NCBI GenBank assembly: GCA_946894095.1
Contig: OX335653.1
Span: 16,745,001-16,809,000, forward strand
Length of the DNA: 64,000 bases
Source: Incurvaria masculella
Taxonomy: Eukaryota; Arthropoda; Insecta; Lepidoptera; Incurvariidae
Direction: 5' to 3'
Shown: one piece after another, positions 14,101-27,713 of the stretch
Position numbering within the stretch: the stretch's first letter is position 1
Layout of the letters: each line of letters begins with the position of its first letter
Translations under genes and position numbers: made by a program
Notes under the pieces: generated by a model
The model's database searches: none
What the model saw: the letters and a program-made list of their open reading frames with translations, nothing else
Told to the model about the DNA's origin: nothing

Positions 14101-17100
14101 GCGTTCCAGTGAACTACCCTGAGGGACGTCGGCCCACCGGGCCGTTCACTGCGTGCCGGTGCTGCGAAGGCTGCAGAGAAGCGTAGCAATTCGATCCGGT
14201 CCCGCTGCGATGAGCACCTGCAGCAGCTCGACGAGCTGCGCGGTGTGGTCGCCGGGGGCGGAAGATGTGGCTGCGACAGGTGTTGCTGCAGCGGGGGGTG
14301 GCTTCGAGCTTGGCGGAGCGGATGGACGGGCGGACGCTTCCGGGTGCACTGCTGCTCCCTCCTGGCGCTCGCGGAGTCTGCGTCCGCCCCTGCGTCTGCG
14401 CTTCCTCACGATGCGAGGGCGCGCATCGTTGGCCTCAGCGGCCAGCGAAGTTGGTTTCTGCGCCTTCTGCCGGTCCGGTACCACGTGGGTCGCGGCGACC
14501 GTGCCCGCCTTCTTGTTGCGCATTTCGCGCTGGAAGAAGGGGCAACGGACGTTGTTCGCCGTGTGGCTCCCCTTGCAGTTGGCGCAGGTCGGCGGATCTT
14601 CGCGGGGGCGGGGGCACTCCTTGGCCGGGTGCTCCTCTCCGCAGCGGACGCAAGCGAGGATGCGGTGGCAGTGGTGTGAGCTGTGCCGGAACTGCTGGCA
14701 CCGGTGGCATTGGGAGGGGCCCTTCTTCCCCCTCCAGGCTTCAATCTTCACTCCGGGCATATACAGCAGCTCGTCGACTGCGTATATGGCCGGAGTCAGG
14801 TTCGCGGTCTTCTGCATTTCTGCGAAGAAGATGCAGCCGGGTCGTCCGCTGCGCGCGCGGATCTGCTTTACGAACACCGGCGTGAAGCCCAGCTCGCGCA
14901 GTGCTGCTGAGATGTGCTCCGGGTCGGTGTCCGCTGGGAGACCGCGCACTGCGAACTTGGCGTTTTTCTCAGCTGGGAGAGAGTAGGAGAACCAGCTGAT
15001 CTTCTCGCTCTTCTCGAGCGCTGACAGATAGCGCTGGACCAGCCGGTACTCCTCTTCTGATTGCGGCGAGAAGCGTACGCCGCTGCCGAACGGGCGTGCG
15101 CTCGGGGCGCGCCCGAGCTTCTCACGCAGCTCCCTGAAGTGGCGCTCCCAGTTCGGGAGGCGCTCCACGACGAGGGGCGGGTAGCGGGGGCGCTTGTCGG
15201 TAGTAGCTGGCGTAGCTGACTGTCCTGTAGTGGCAGCGGGCGGCGGCGGCGGCGGCGGCTGCATCTTCGCCATATTGGCATAAGATGCCGGTTTCGGATC
15301 TCGCTGCAGTCGCGGGTCGCGCTGCGGTAGCGGGGCTGCGGCGGCGCGGGGCGGCGCTGGAGTAGCAGCGGTTCCGGCCTCAGAGGCGCCACCCGCGGAT
15401 ATCGCGGTGGTAGCGCGCCCTGCGGCGGCGACGGTTGCGGCGGCGACGTCGGCGGCGGCGACGTCGGCGGCGGCCGAGGCTTCGGCTGCGGCATCGGACG
15501 ACGCAGAGAAGGCGGGAGCGTGGCTGTTACTGCCGACGGTTGACAGTGAAGTCATCGCCACGCTCACCGAGCTTTCTTGGGGTTGCGGTGTTGATGTCCG
15601 AAGGGAGTCTTCCGAGGAGTCGCCTGCCAGGCGGAACCTCTTCGCGTCCTCCTCTTCGGACGATGGGCTGCGGGCGCGCCGTCCGCCGACAATGGTGTCT
15701 GCGGTGACTGCGGCGACTGCGGCGGCAGCGGCGGGGAGGGGCGCAGCATCGTCGAAGTCCAGCGCATACGCCCTGCGGAAGTGTTCTTCTGCGGGCGGCG
15801 ACGTGCGGAGGACTTCAGAGTAGGCGCGCGTCACCAGCGCCAACAACTGCTGGAACAGCTCGTCGTCGGCTCGGCTGGTTCGCTGCGCCCTCTCAACTAT
15901 CTCGCGCACGTGGATGGCGCTGGGCGGACGGTGTGCGGATGTCGGCGGGGTGGTGGGGCCGGGGTCGGCGGGGGCGTTACCCTCCATGATAACTCATGGA
16001 GTATATTCCTCCGCGTCGGGTTTCAACTTGAAGCCCTTCGTCCTCGGCGTGTGCTGGCTGCGGCTTTCGCTGCACTTGCACTTGGTGGTGGAACTGTGGT
16101 TTCTGCGAGATTACAGAGCTCGACGCGCGACCGTACGGCGAGACAACTCGGCTTCCCCGCGCACCCCTCGTCCGGTGAGACCCGCCTGTGGGAGGCCGGA
16201 CTCAAGGTACACAGGAAAAGTCTCGTTGCCCCGCGGTTAGCTTGTTGGTGCTGGCGTCGACGCCGGGCAGTGCGTGCCCGGGCGTTCCTCGAGCCGGGCT
16301 TAGATGACTAAGCCGGCGAGAAACTTTACGAGTTGAACGATCCGTGCGCGCGCGAGTATAGGAGCTCTAGCGTGAGGCGACCGATTCGCGCGAGCTCTGA
16401 AACTCCTTCCGGAGAACCGCGGCCTCCGACGCACAATTTATAGGCACGCTCCCGCCGCCCCGGCCGGCCGGTACCGCCGCAAACGCTACGTCCCGAAAAT
16501 ATTCATATAAATCATATGCTGGAAAGGGCCACATAGATCTATATTAAATCAACAATGCATTTAAGGTATTCAATTGTATAAGGATTAATGCTATATTGGT
16601 TAAAATCGCTTCGAAAATTAGCCATTATTTGTCGTAAAAAGTAAATGACAAAAACATTTTATTGTGGGATATCCATAAGAGATAGACATATACCATTGCG
16701 GAGTTTTCTGTAGACCTTTTCAATGTGTACAATACTTAGTACATTATTTTGACAAATCTCGTAGGGTTCAGCCTGCGTTTGCAATATAAGCGCAAAAAAA
16801 TATTTTTTTTACGACATCACATTGGAAAGCTTAAAAATAACAGTATTTCTCCACTACTTAATGGATGTTATTCTATAAACCTTCCTCTTCAATTACTCTA
16901 TCTATTAAAAAAACCGCATCAAAATCCGTTTCGTAGTTTTCAAGATTTAAGCATACGTAGGGATATAGGGATATAGGGATATAGGGACAGAGAAAGCGAC
17001 TTTGTTTTATACTATGTAGTGATAGTGCTAGTGATTTGGTTTTTGTTAGATTTTTGACTACAGCGGTCGTGGATTACTTTTAGCTATAAGTCGTTTTGTA

Positions 17101-20100
17101 ATTAAATTTTCCGCAAATCATACCAAATCATATACTATGCACATTGTCTTTTTTGTGGACATGTTGCATTTTCCTCATCACGGAGCCGGTCTTTTTCTTT
17201 GAAACAGAGAAGTACGCATACCACACTTGCTGCGATCAATACACTTCCAATTGCTGTCCCGGACTTGTCCTGCGGGACAGAAGCAGCCCGCGACGCACTG
17301 GTTGGTGCACTTTATTAGGTGGCTGTTGTTGACACACGTCTGCTGGCATGCCTTCCCACACGTACTGTATATCTCGCCGGCCGGACATTTCGCTGCTCGG
17401 ACATCATTTCAGGTAACGGTTAAGGCAGGCCGATCAATATCACATTTAGTTACAATTTCAATCTATATATCAAACGACAAGAAGGCGGAAATGTGAATCA
17501 ATCAAATGCGATCAAGTGTAAGAAATTGATAAGGGTAATTGATTGCCTATCTGGCAAAATCACTATGGAACTCGGTTTCCATATTTTTCTATTATTTCTC
17601 TATAGTTTCAGGGCAGTAAGCAGTTATTAGTTTTCTCTTTTGAATTTCGTTAATAAACGAATACTCGGCATAAGACAGGCAAAACTTAGCAAAACATTTA
17701 AGTTAACAAACTATATGGAATATGTTTAAATAAAAAAGGTTACGGCTTTTCACGCGGCAGGAGAGACATTCTCCGACAAAACATTTTTCAAACATGTACA
17801 TATAACGACCGCAAGTAATCTCAAAAGAGAGAACGACAAAGATACTAGTTTGAATTAAGTTGAAGGAGAAAATATAATGTCGGAATGCCCCAAATAAAAA
17901 AACCCTAAATTTCATTCTTACATTGCATGCAGTAAAATCAACCAAACAATCATGTTTTTTTTATGGGCGCTTTAATTTTTATTATTTTTTTATTTTACCT
18001 ATTTGTTGTTATAGCGGCAAAATAAATACACACTCTGTGAAAATTTCAGCTGCCTACCTATTACGGTTCATGAGATAAAGCCCTGTGACAGACGGACGGA
18101 CGGACGGACGGACAGCGGAGGCTTAGTAATAGGGTTCTGTTTCACCCTTTGGGTACGGAACGAACTAGGCAGTCTAACTCACTACACTCTTTAGGATAGA
18201 CGCAGGTCCCGTCGTTGCCCCGGACTTTCCCCTTAGGACAGAAGCAGCCGGCGACGCACTGGTCGGTGCACGCAACCTCTTGGCCGTAGTTGGCACATGT
18301 CGCTGGACAAGCCGTACCGCAACTGTTGTATGTCTCTCCATCGGGACATTTTATTGCTGTGTTAAATATACTTTGATGAGCCATTTGCATACGACAAGAA
18401 AATCGCTTGCATTACAAAGGAAAATATCGGAGGGGACGTTAAGCTTGTTTTCATCAGGGACATGAATAATGGACCTCTAAGGGGCTTCCTCGCGTGCTGC
18501 TGATAAGCTGAATCGCTCAGCTTGCAATCAATGCCAGTACAAATGCAGTAGGTTAAGTTCAATATTCATAATTCAGAATGATAATTATTGTTTTTTTTTA
18601 TCTTTGGTTTTTTTATATTTATTTTTTACGTTTCTCCTTATGTTTTTCTTGCGAGCGGTGGCATTGATTAATCAACTACTTACGTTTTAAACTTATTTTG
18701 TGACTGGCAAAATATGTTTGCCAGTTCTTATATGCATGGAAATAGAGCATGCGACATTTATATTTTTGACATAGACCTAGCATAACGATTCTTGACATGT
18801 TTAAGTGTAGGTTACCTACCTATGAATGCAATAAAACAATACAATACAATACAAGATAATCATCACTTCAGTAATAAAGACCCGTTAAGTGTCGATTGAA
18901 ATAAATCATCAGCACTTGGTGAAAACCAAGCTAAATAGTATAATAAATATACAGCATCACAGATTTTCTTGGCTACATTTTTATGATTTTTATTATTCCG
19001 TTCTATTTCCGTTAGGTTTAGCGATTTTGTTATTGTTGCAGTGTAGTATTGTATTGTATTTGTATTCGTCAAATTCGCAGACAAGGTACACTCATGTCAT
19101 ATTTTCTTGTTTTCAGGCATAATTAGAATTTGCAACAATAAACAGAACAAAAGAAAACATGCATACATCTTACAATTTCCGGCATATACCATCGTCAAAC
19201 TTACTAAATAATTAAAACTAAGCTAAATATGTCAACATAATTATTAGTCAAAGGTTTTATGATACTGGATTATGATGGTCATTTAAAAAATTCTAATTAT
19301 AAATATTATACATCTGTATCAAACTATAAATAAACAATAGGATAAGTAGTAGGTTTGATTAGAATGAGAGGTCGCAGCTTTTGTTAGGGTTCCGTACACA
19401 AAAGGTGCTAACGGAACCCTATTTCTAAGCCTCCACTGTCCGTCCGTCCGTCTGTCACAGAGCTGTATCTCATGAACCGTAATAGGTAGGCAGCTGAATT
19501 TTACACAGAGTGTGTATTTATTTTGCCGCTATAACAACAAATAGATAAAATTAAAAAAATATGTGCAACTATTCAAACAACGAAATACTCACGGCATTTT
19601 TCCTTGGGAATGCACTTTTTCTTTTTACCACTATTTGGGTCGGATTCTAAGACATAGCCATCCTTGCAGAAGCATCCGACGACACACTGCCTGGTGCAGG
19701 GTCGCGTGACGTTATAGTTGTCGCAGGTCTCGGGGCAGGCGGTGCCGCAGCTTTTGAACACTTCATTTTCGCCGCACGATGGAGCTGAAATAATACCGCC
19801 AAAATGGTTTTCATAATTCCTAAGAACACTCGTCGATTCGAATTGAATTTTTAAATTTCGAGATCTGATTTTTTGGACCCTGTGACTGCAGTAGGTAGTT
19901 GAAAGACAAAAACATTCAAACATGTTGATTCATATCAACAACAATATCATATAAAAAGCCGGCCAAATGCGAGTGGAACTCGCACACGAAGGTTTCCGTA
20001 CCATCGCACAAGAATTAACACAATAAATCACGTTTTTTTCTATTGTATTGTATGTTACATTGTATTGTATTGTTTATTCATCACCCATAGACAGTTCACT

Positions 20101-23100
20101 GCACTCGGATTTGTCATATTTTAACATTGGCCAGTTCAGCAAAACAAATCACAGCAAAGAGACTGGAAAGAAACTCCGCTGTTTTTTTTTTCAAATATGT
20201 TTGTAAATTTTTTCATGAAAATTAACATGAATTTACAAAATTTAACAATTCATGCCGTATGCAACAGTTCACGACAAAATCATTTTATTTGCAAAGACTA
20301 TCCCCACCAACTAACATGTTGCCAATTGGAGCAGGCCAGTCCCCACAAACAGCACCCGTTCACGAGCATCACGCCGGGCACAGCCATTACCTCTCTCGAC
20401 CATATTTTAGGGAAAGAGATAACCCGAGCCAAGCCATCCCGCTCATCTCCCTATACAAAAGGGGAAAGAAGATCACGCCCATATTTCTTGTCAGAGATCC
20501 AACATTTTGCTCAAAATAGCTTTATTTGATCGAACTAGAACTACTATTTGAAGAAAATTGTGTTTGTTTTCTAAGTTATAAGGTCCGAAAGTTCGAATTT
20601 TTCGCGCGTTTTACACAATAACTTTGGAGGTGGATTACGCAATGATAAAGTAAGAACACCTTAAAAATATTAGTCATCAGACATAGCTTCAAATCAAGAT
20701 TCATAATCTATTTGGTTTTTGTTAGATTTTTGACTACAGCTGTCGTGGTTTACTTTTAGCTATTAGTCGTTTTATAATTAACATTTTCATAAATCTTACC
20801 AAATCATACACTATGCTCATTGTCTTTTTTGTGTGTTGCATCTTCCTCATCACGGAGCCTGTCTTTTTCTTTGAAACAGAGAAGGTCCCAGAGCGCAACA
20901 GCGCGGTTTTGTACCGTGCCCGCGAATGAGTTCGCCCCGCCGGGTTGGGCCACCTTAAGCGATGCACTGCTCCAGTGGCAACAAAACATTGTGAAACACT
21001 TGCACACTAGCCTTTAATACTATAAGTTTTGTCATAAACTGAGCTGATCACATAGTTACACATCCCTTTAAATGCTACCACCTACAGACAACTACGAGTA
21101 TAATGGTTTGAGAGCAGCCTCATCAACAAAGTAAGAATAAGATTCCCGTTTGAGATTTTGACCAATACCGAGAAACTAAAAAATGCTTAACAAAAACTAA
21201 AATTCGGGTGTATAGAGCCCTCGTCTTTATTGATTGACTTATGAATTATTTGTCATGCTATACATATTGTAAAATGTTTGGATGGTCAAGCATTAGAAAT
21301 ACTTAAATGCATTTAATAAACATACAGCAATCCTTGGGTAGTGCGCATCTACCAGCGATTTCGTCGTAGAGGAAACCCTCTTTGCAATCGCATCCGTAGA
21401 GATTGCAGCTCAAAGGACAGATGCGCGAGGCGTTCGGTCCGTGATCTTGACAGGTATTGCCGCAGCGAACGCCGCATCCGGGCTGAGTATTGGGGTCGTT
21501 GTTGCAAGCTGTAACGGCAAGACAATATTGAGCGTTCCGATCATTCAAGTTTTATTTCAAGTTATTGTCAGCACTATAAAAATGTGTATGTTTCCGATGA
21601 ACGTGAAATATAATTGAATCAACCTCGAAGCGAGGTGACATTACATGATTATACTAATAATGTTGTAAAAAACAGGCCAAGTGCGAGTCGGAATCGCACA
21701 CGAAGGGTTCCGTACCATATTACAAGATTTAACACCAAAAAATCACGTTTTTTGTAGAGAATGACCCAGAACGCAATAGCACGGTTTTGTAACGTGGCCT
21801 CGAATGACACATCGTCGTGAATACATAGAATTCTTACTGCAGTTTTCATATTTGACGCATTGGTTGTCGTCGTTGCGGTACAAGCCGTCATTGCAAAAGC
21901 AGCCGGCGACACATCCTTCCGTGCAGAGGCCCGGATTACCGCGGTTGGCGCAGGTCGCAACACACAGCGAGCCGCACTCTTCGTAATGCTCGTTAGTAGG
22001 ACATTGCGTCGCTACAATCAGAAGAAAACCACATTTCGAAAGACACAAACAGCTCGAAATTATTTTGAGTGTTGAATTCATAATTGTAAATAGGTTTTTA
22101 TTATTATTATAGCCTTATACACGAAATAAATTCTTACAGTATTTTAAATTTCTGAGTTGTTTTCCTTAGTTAGATTTTTGACTACAGCGGTCGTGGTTTA
22201 CTTTTAGCTATAAGTCGTTTTGTAATTAAAATTTTCGTAAATCTTATCAAATTATACACTATGCACATTGTCTTTTTTGTGGACATGTTGCATCTTCCTC
22301 ATCACGGAGCCTGTCTTTTTCTTTGAAACAGAGAAGATCCCAGAGCGCAACAGCACGGTTTTGTACCTTGCCCGCGGATGAGTTAGTCCCGCCGAGTTGG
22401 GCCACCTTAAAGCAAGATGTCGGTTAAAGTCTAACGGTTGAAGGTAACTACGATTCTCCAGGTGAGCCCGTGTTAAGGGCCTGGTACTAGCCAAATCGCA
22501 AAGTTAGACGAGGCACCCCAAGTAAACTAACTAAGTCTGACGATTATAAGTGTCATCCTTACAATATATGATTCCTTGTCTAGGAATCGAATGATTTTCG
22601 TTAATGTATGTTTCCTTTTTCTATACAAAATACATTGCGGAAACGGTGTCCATTTCCGAACTTTTTTGACTAAATGTAGAAATCTAAAAGCAAATGGAAT
22701 TTTTTGTTTATGCATATATGCTGTTTTTGCTTATATCTAGAAATCGAATGACTCTCAGATTTCTAATGAGAAAAATCAACTTTTTTTATTTTTATTATTA
22801 TTTAAATAAACGATGGAATAAAAAAATATTAACAATCCATTATCAGTCTGGAGTTCTATTTGGATTTGCTGAAGCGTTTCACTACATATTATTACATTTG
22901 TTAAAAAGTGCATTTGTATGGCGCGAGTAGTTGGCTAGTCCTAGCGCCTTAATATTCCGGGAGGTCACGATATTTTTGGTCACGATGAGGTAAATGGCTG
23001 AATCTGGGTTCACATGTTAGAGACCAACCCTCTGATGCTAAATATGTCGGTCTGCCTGTGCCAAGTGGTTGCGTTATATAGATTGGCTATATAAAATATA

Positions 23101-26100
23101 TGTTGGTATGTACCTGCTGATGAATATACTGATTGTCTAGAAACATTGATACCTATTAATTATACAACAATAACCAGTCGGTTTTTTTATTAAATACTTG
23201 AATAAACTTGAAGTTATATCTGTAACCTAAATCGCCTATCACTACGAAATGCAAACAGAGATTTTTAGGTATTGCTAAGCAAGTATATACTGGTACTTTC
23301 ATGCTTCGTTATTTATCATATGATTTTTTTGTCACCATAACTACTTTTTCAGGCGCCTTATCTACGTAACGCAACCACTTGGCACAGACAGACTTACACA
23401 TTTAGCTTCAGAGTGTTAGTCTTTATCCTGTGAACATAATTTACGTTATCGTTACCTTTTTTGTCGGGACATCCTAGTCTAAAGTTTAAATCAACTGTAC
23501 ATTTCTGTTTGTTTGGTAACTTCTCATCATCCTAGTAAACTTCAAGGAAAACAATATTTCTGACTTTAACATTAATAAGATGTATGTCTGTAGGGGAATT
23601 GAAAGAAGTATGCATTGATGATACCGTAACTCGTAACGCTGCTCTGAAAAGAAACTGCGTGATGGCATTTATGTATAAATCTATTGACTATGTCACCATC
23701 AATCTGGGTTTACGAGCAACTCTCTGGTTTGTAAGACGTCGCGCGCCGGTCTGTCAGCGCGAAGTGGTTGTGTAACATGTTAATATCGTTTGCATCTTAT
23801 TGTACAATTAGATGTATTTGTTTGTTTTAAATTTCCATTAAGTTTTCATCAATATCTTATTTTTTACTGTAAATAATACTTATTTAAGATAAACGTAATA
23901 CTTAAACACTTTCAATGAATTTAATAACAAAAAAAATATATAAATCATAGTTCAACTATTTCATGCACAATATTAATTATATAATCATATATTATATATT
24001 TCCCAATACATTCCATTATTAATGACTAGCGATTTTCTTAGTGATATGGGTATAGCAAAAATAAACTTATTGAGACAAATTATAATCTCCTAACTGTCAT
24101 ATAATTAATACGAAAGTAAGTTTGTCTGTTTCGCGAACTCAACCGACCATCGTGAAATTTGCATAGGCACACCATTGAAAATATAAATCGTAGTTAATGT
24201 ATCTTATGCCTCCGACTGCGTTTGTAAATACTGTCAACCATGATCATTCAAACACAACAAATATTTAATTTTTCAACTTGTTTCTATCTTTTCAGTTCGT
24301 TTACTAAGTCAATTTTAAGTTACAATTTTTTACGCTGTCGGGTTTTTTATATTTTTAAATAATTTGTTTTATTTTAATTATTTTTAGTTTTCGTACAGCA
24401 TGCATTTATCATTTAAATATCTTCACGTTAATAAATTCCAACGAAAGTAAGGTTAGGTATTATTATGGAACCTGACATGGATGGCTAATGTAACACAACT
24501 ACCGTCATGATATAAGCCTAATTCAACAAATTCCAAAAGGAATTAGGTGACAGGTCAGGACCTTCGTTTACACAGAATCACGGCTGCACACGGATACCAT
24601 GGGTGGAAAATACAGACAATGATCTATTGCCACTTCGTCCATAGTTTTTCCTAATGCGGTGATACCAACCCAGGCGGGATTAACCCTGTCACCTAGTAGG
24701 GTAAGGTGACCTACAGTTTTACATGGGTTCCGAACCATGAACAACTCGCAAGATAAAGTGGTGTATAACAGATGCGAGGATTTGAGCCCATAACCTCTTG
24801 CATGAAAGGCAATATTTTAGTCCCTACACTAGTAACAAATAGAGTTTTTTGATTGATATTAAAACAAAACTACATTTTCTAAAAGTTTGTTTATGTTATC
24901 TTTAAGGCTTTAATGAAGTCATCAGTTCATAGAATGAGATTCCCTCATTCAACGAATTTTGATCATATGCCGATATATACAAGGTTTTAGTGGAGGTATG
25001 GTCTAAACGTTAACGTATTCCTTGGCATATTTGAAACAAAAAGGATATACATTTTATTTGTAGGTATTTAAAATTTATGGGGAAAATCTTTTTCAAGTCG
25101 TACAACAAAATATCTTCTACCTTTTTAGCTCCAAATATGCCGAGGAATACGTGGTTAGCTTTTGGACCATATCTCCGTTAACACTCTATATATGGTTTTT
25201 TTAGAATCATCGTTGATTACAGTTACACTAAATTTATAAGCGAACAGTTCGACACTCAAATCCTGTGGTTATATACAGGGTCCGTCACTCGAAGTGTTAC
25301 CAATTGAAAATGATGTTATTTAGTTAATTGAAGTAAGGTTCGTTAAAAATTATATCACAATAAAACATTTGATTTTAAGACAATAATTGTTGTTGTTCGA
25401 TATAGCCTCCTTTGATCCATAGATAAGAGCTTTCTGAGACGATCCTGAGTGTTGTTGGAACATCCAGCGTTTAGTACTGCATTGTTTACACGTGCACATG
25501 GTATGAACGCCTCATTTAACACCTTTTGCACACACTTGCTGGTTGACTTTGACGACCTTCTCGATAAACACGAGTGAATAGCGACCATTTGCGGTCACTG
25601 CAGCCGAGACCATAACAAAAGCGGGCGCTTGCTTACGAACGGGAACTCCATCGTCTAAATTCTCGTTGAATTTGCCCTGTAGCCAAACACGAAAATGTTG
25701 TTTGTTTATATACTGTTAGACAGTAAACATTTTTTCATCAGAAAAAACAATGTTTTCCTGATCGCCACGCAAGACTTTTATTGCTTGAGCTCTTTGTAGT
25801 CGAACTGCCTTCTGCGCTGAACTAAGATGCTGTAATTTTTGTATCTTGTTGGTAGGGCTTCAGTTGCATTTCTTTTTGTTTCAGTATGCGCCGATTACTT
25901 GAGTCGGGTATTGTCTGACTTTTCGCAAATTTTGCAGAACACTGGTGAGGATTTCCTTGAATTCGAGCCTTTACCTTTCGAACCATATCATGTGATACTG
26001 CTATTTTCGGATGACCGCCTCTATGCCGTTTAGCAATGCTAGGTTATAACGCTTAATGGTTCGATGCACTAACATTTTGTTCACATGTAAATGTCGGAGC

Positions 26101-27682
26101 TCCCGAACGATGACTGGTTGTGATTTTCCGGTCAAATACAAAACGGTCACAATGTTAGGTTTAATATCCATTGCGAAAATTTATTATACAATTCAAATTT
26201 GTTCCCGCTCTTTTCGCCCACTTAAAAACAATGAAACAAATTGACGTTTCACCAAAATTTGGCGCGCTGTCATTATTATTTTGAAAATAGAAGTAACAGT
26301 TCAAGTGACGGACCCAGTAGTAATCGCTTTGATCACAGGATTTCATCCATGTATAAACTAACTGCTAGTTAAAATTCAATAATCTCCGTAATAACCATGA
26401 TTATAATATTTATATCCACTACTTCATAAGACTGGAAGTTGTCTCTTGACTGACAGCTTTGAATGTGAGTCAAAAACATTGTTAAAGCCATTTTTATTTA
26501 ATTATTGAACTAGTTAAGTTCCAGTTTCACAGTTTAGAACTTTAACTGGATGTGGTGAAAGAGACCTGGATTCATCGTTTGCAAATATATGTGGGCCCGA
26601 GGTCCACAATCGCCCGATCGAATGTGTTACCTTGGAGCTTATAAACTGTTACATCCCAACTGAGCGTTTATTGTTTTTCTTGCCTCCAAAGCCCATCAAA
26701 ATATAACGTTCATGATTTAATCCGTACATGAACTCCTGGTTTATTATTTTGAATAATATAACGTGTTAATAATATATATATATATATATATATGTGATAT
26801 ATGATGATAAACCCAACTTTGGCAAAGCCGTGCTTTTCCTTCCCACTGCTCCAAAGGACGCACGGTTAAAGATCAGCGATATTATGATGACGATCATATT
26901 TTATGTACCGTATGTAACATAGGTCCTCATCAGGGGGCTGACGACATCTTCGTGGAAAGTTTTCCTATCTTTGGTAAAGCTTTTAGATATTATCAAATTG
27001 ATACCAATTTTGGGCACCACAGTATCTCGGCACTGTAGGGTCGCCCTCTTGTGGAACAAGCGGACCTTCCCCAGCGTGACACCCATTGACAACGGAAGTA
27101 TGGATTTATGAGCTGTGCAGGTGCAGAATGCTGATAGTAAAGCAATGATGGTGATATCGGTCTATGCGGCGACCGAGAATGACAAAAATCTATCTGACTA
27201 TCGCCCGGATCCACCACTTCCAGTTATAGTCATCCCAAAGTTATCTTTCGGTTACACCATATAAATATGCAATGTAACCGAAGCTACATGCCATATAGCT
27301 GGAGGTAGTGAAAAGAGGAGTATATGACCTGAGTTGTTGTGACCAGCGCGCTTGCGTAAACAAAAATCATTTGAATTAATTAATTTTTAACGTTGAATAT
27401 TTTGATGTTTTTGGAATTTCTTATTCCAAATTACATTTAAACATATAAGTTGCATACCTTTTTGTAAATTATTTAAAAAACCCTTTAGTTTGATACCCCA
27501 CTCGATAGGTTTCAAGAAAAAAAAAATTTGAAAACACATAATTTGGCGCCAAAAATCAGCCATGATTTTTTTTTATTATTTTGATATACTCAGTGTCACT
27601 CTCACAATTAAGACGAATGTAACGACACCTCTCAAGCTAAAATCCATCAAGCCGTTTAGGCTGCAGGGGGCGACAAAGAAAT

Positions 27683-27713
<31 letters not shown>

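Larger units (their letters stand above)
11268..16410 (-). mobile_element. Full-length Jockey-like non-LTR retrotransposon (LINE)
   Basis: A GC-rich element of 5,143 bp flanked by a 10-bp target site duplication GGAGAACCGC (11258-11267 and 16411-16420). The order on the minus strand is a 5' UTR of about 420 bp, ORF1, a short overlap, ORF2, and a 3' UTR of about 165 bp ending in an 8-bp hairpin. It sits inside Helitron copy 2; uninterrupted copies of the same Helitron at 6.9 and 29.4 kb show the empty target. Both ORFs are intact, so the insertion is recent and possibly competent. No poly(A) tail is visible. Confidence 0.92.
11050..17034 (-). mobile_element. Helitron copy 2, interrupted by the Jockey-like LINE
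   Basis: On the minus strand it begins TC (TCACTAGCAC, then ACATAGTATAAAACAAAG) and ends in a hairpin (GCCCGT stem, ACGGGC) followed by TG and CTAG, inserted between A and T with no target duplication. The MITE on both sides rejoins perfectly at AATCTA|TTTGGT. These are the defining Helitron marks: 5' TC, 3' hairpin plus CTRR, AT target. No Rep/helicase is coded, so it is non-autonomous; its own length without the LINE is about 830 bp. Confidence 0.85.

Noticed and set aside
11247..16311. Long GC-rich open frames on the plus strand and in other minus frames
   Set aside because: Shadows of LINE ORF1 and ORF2, long only because the element is GC-rich.
23584..23775. 63-codon plus-strand open frame
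   Set aside because: No domain or splice context; composition like surrounding intron.
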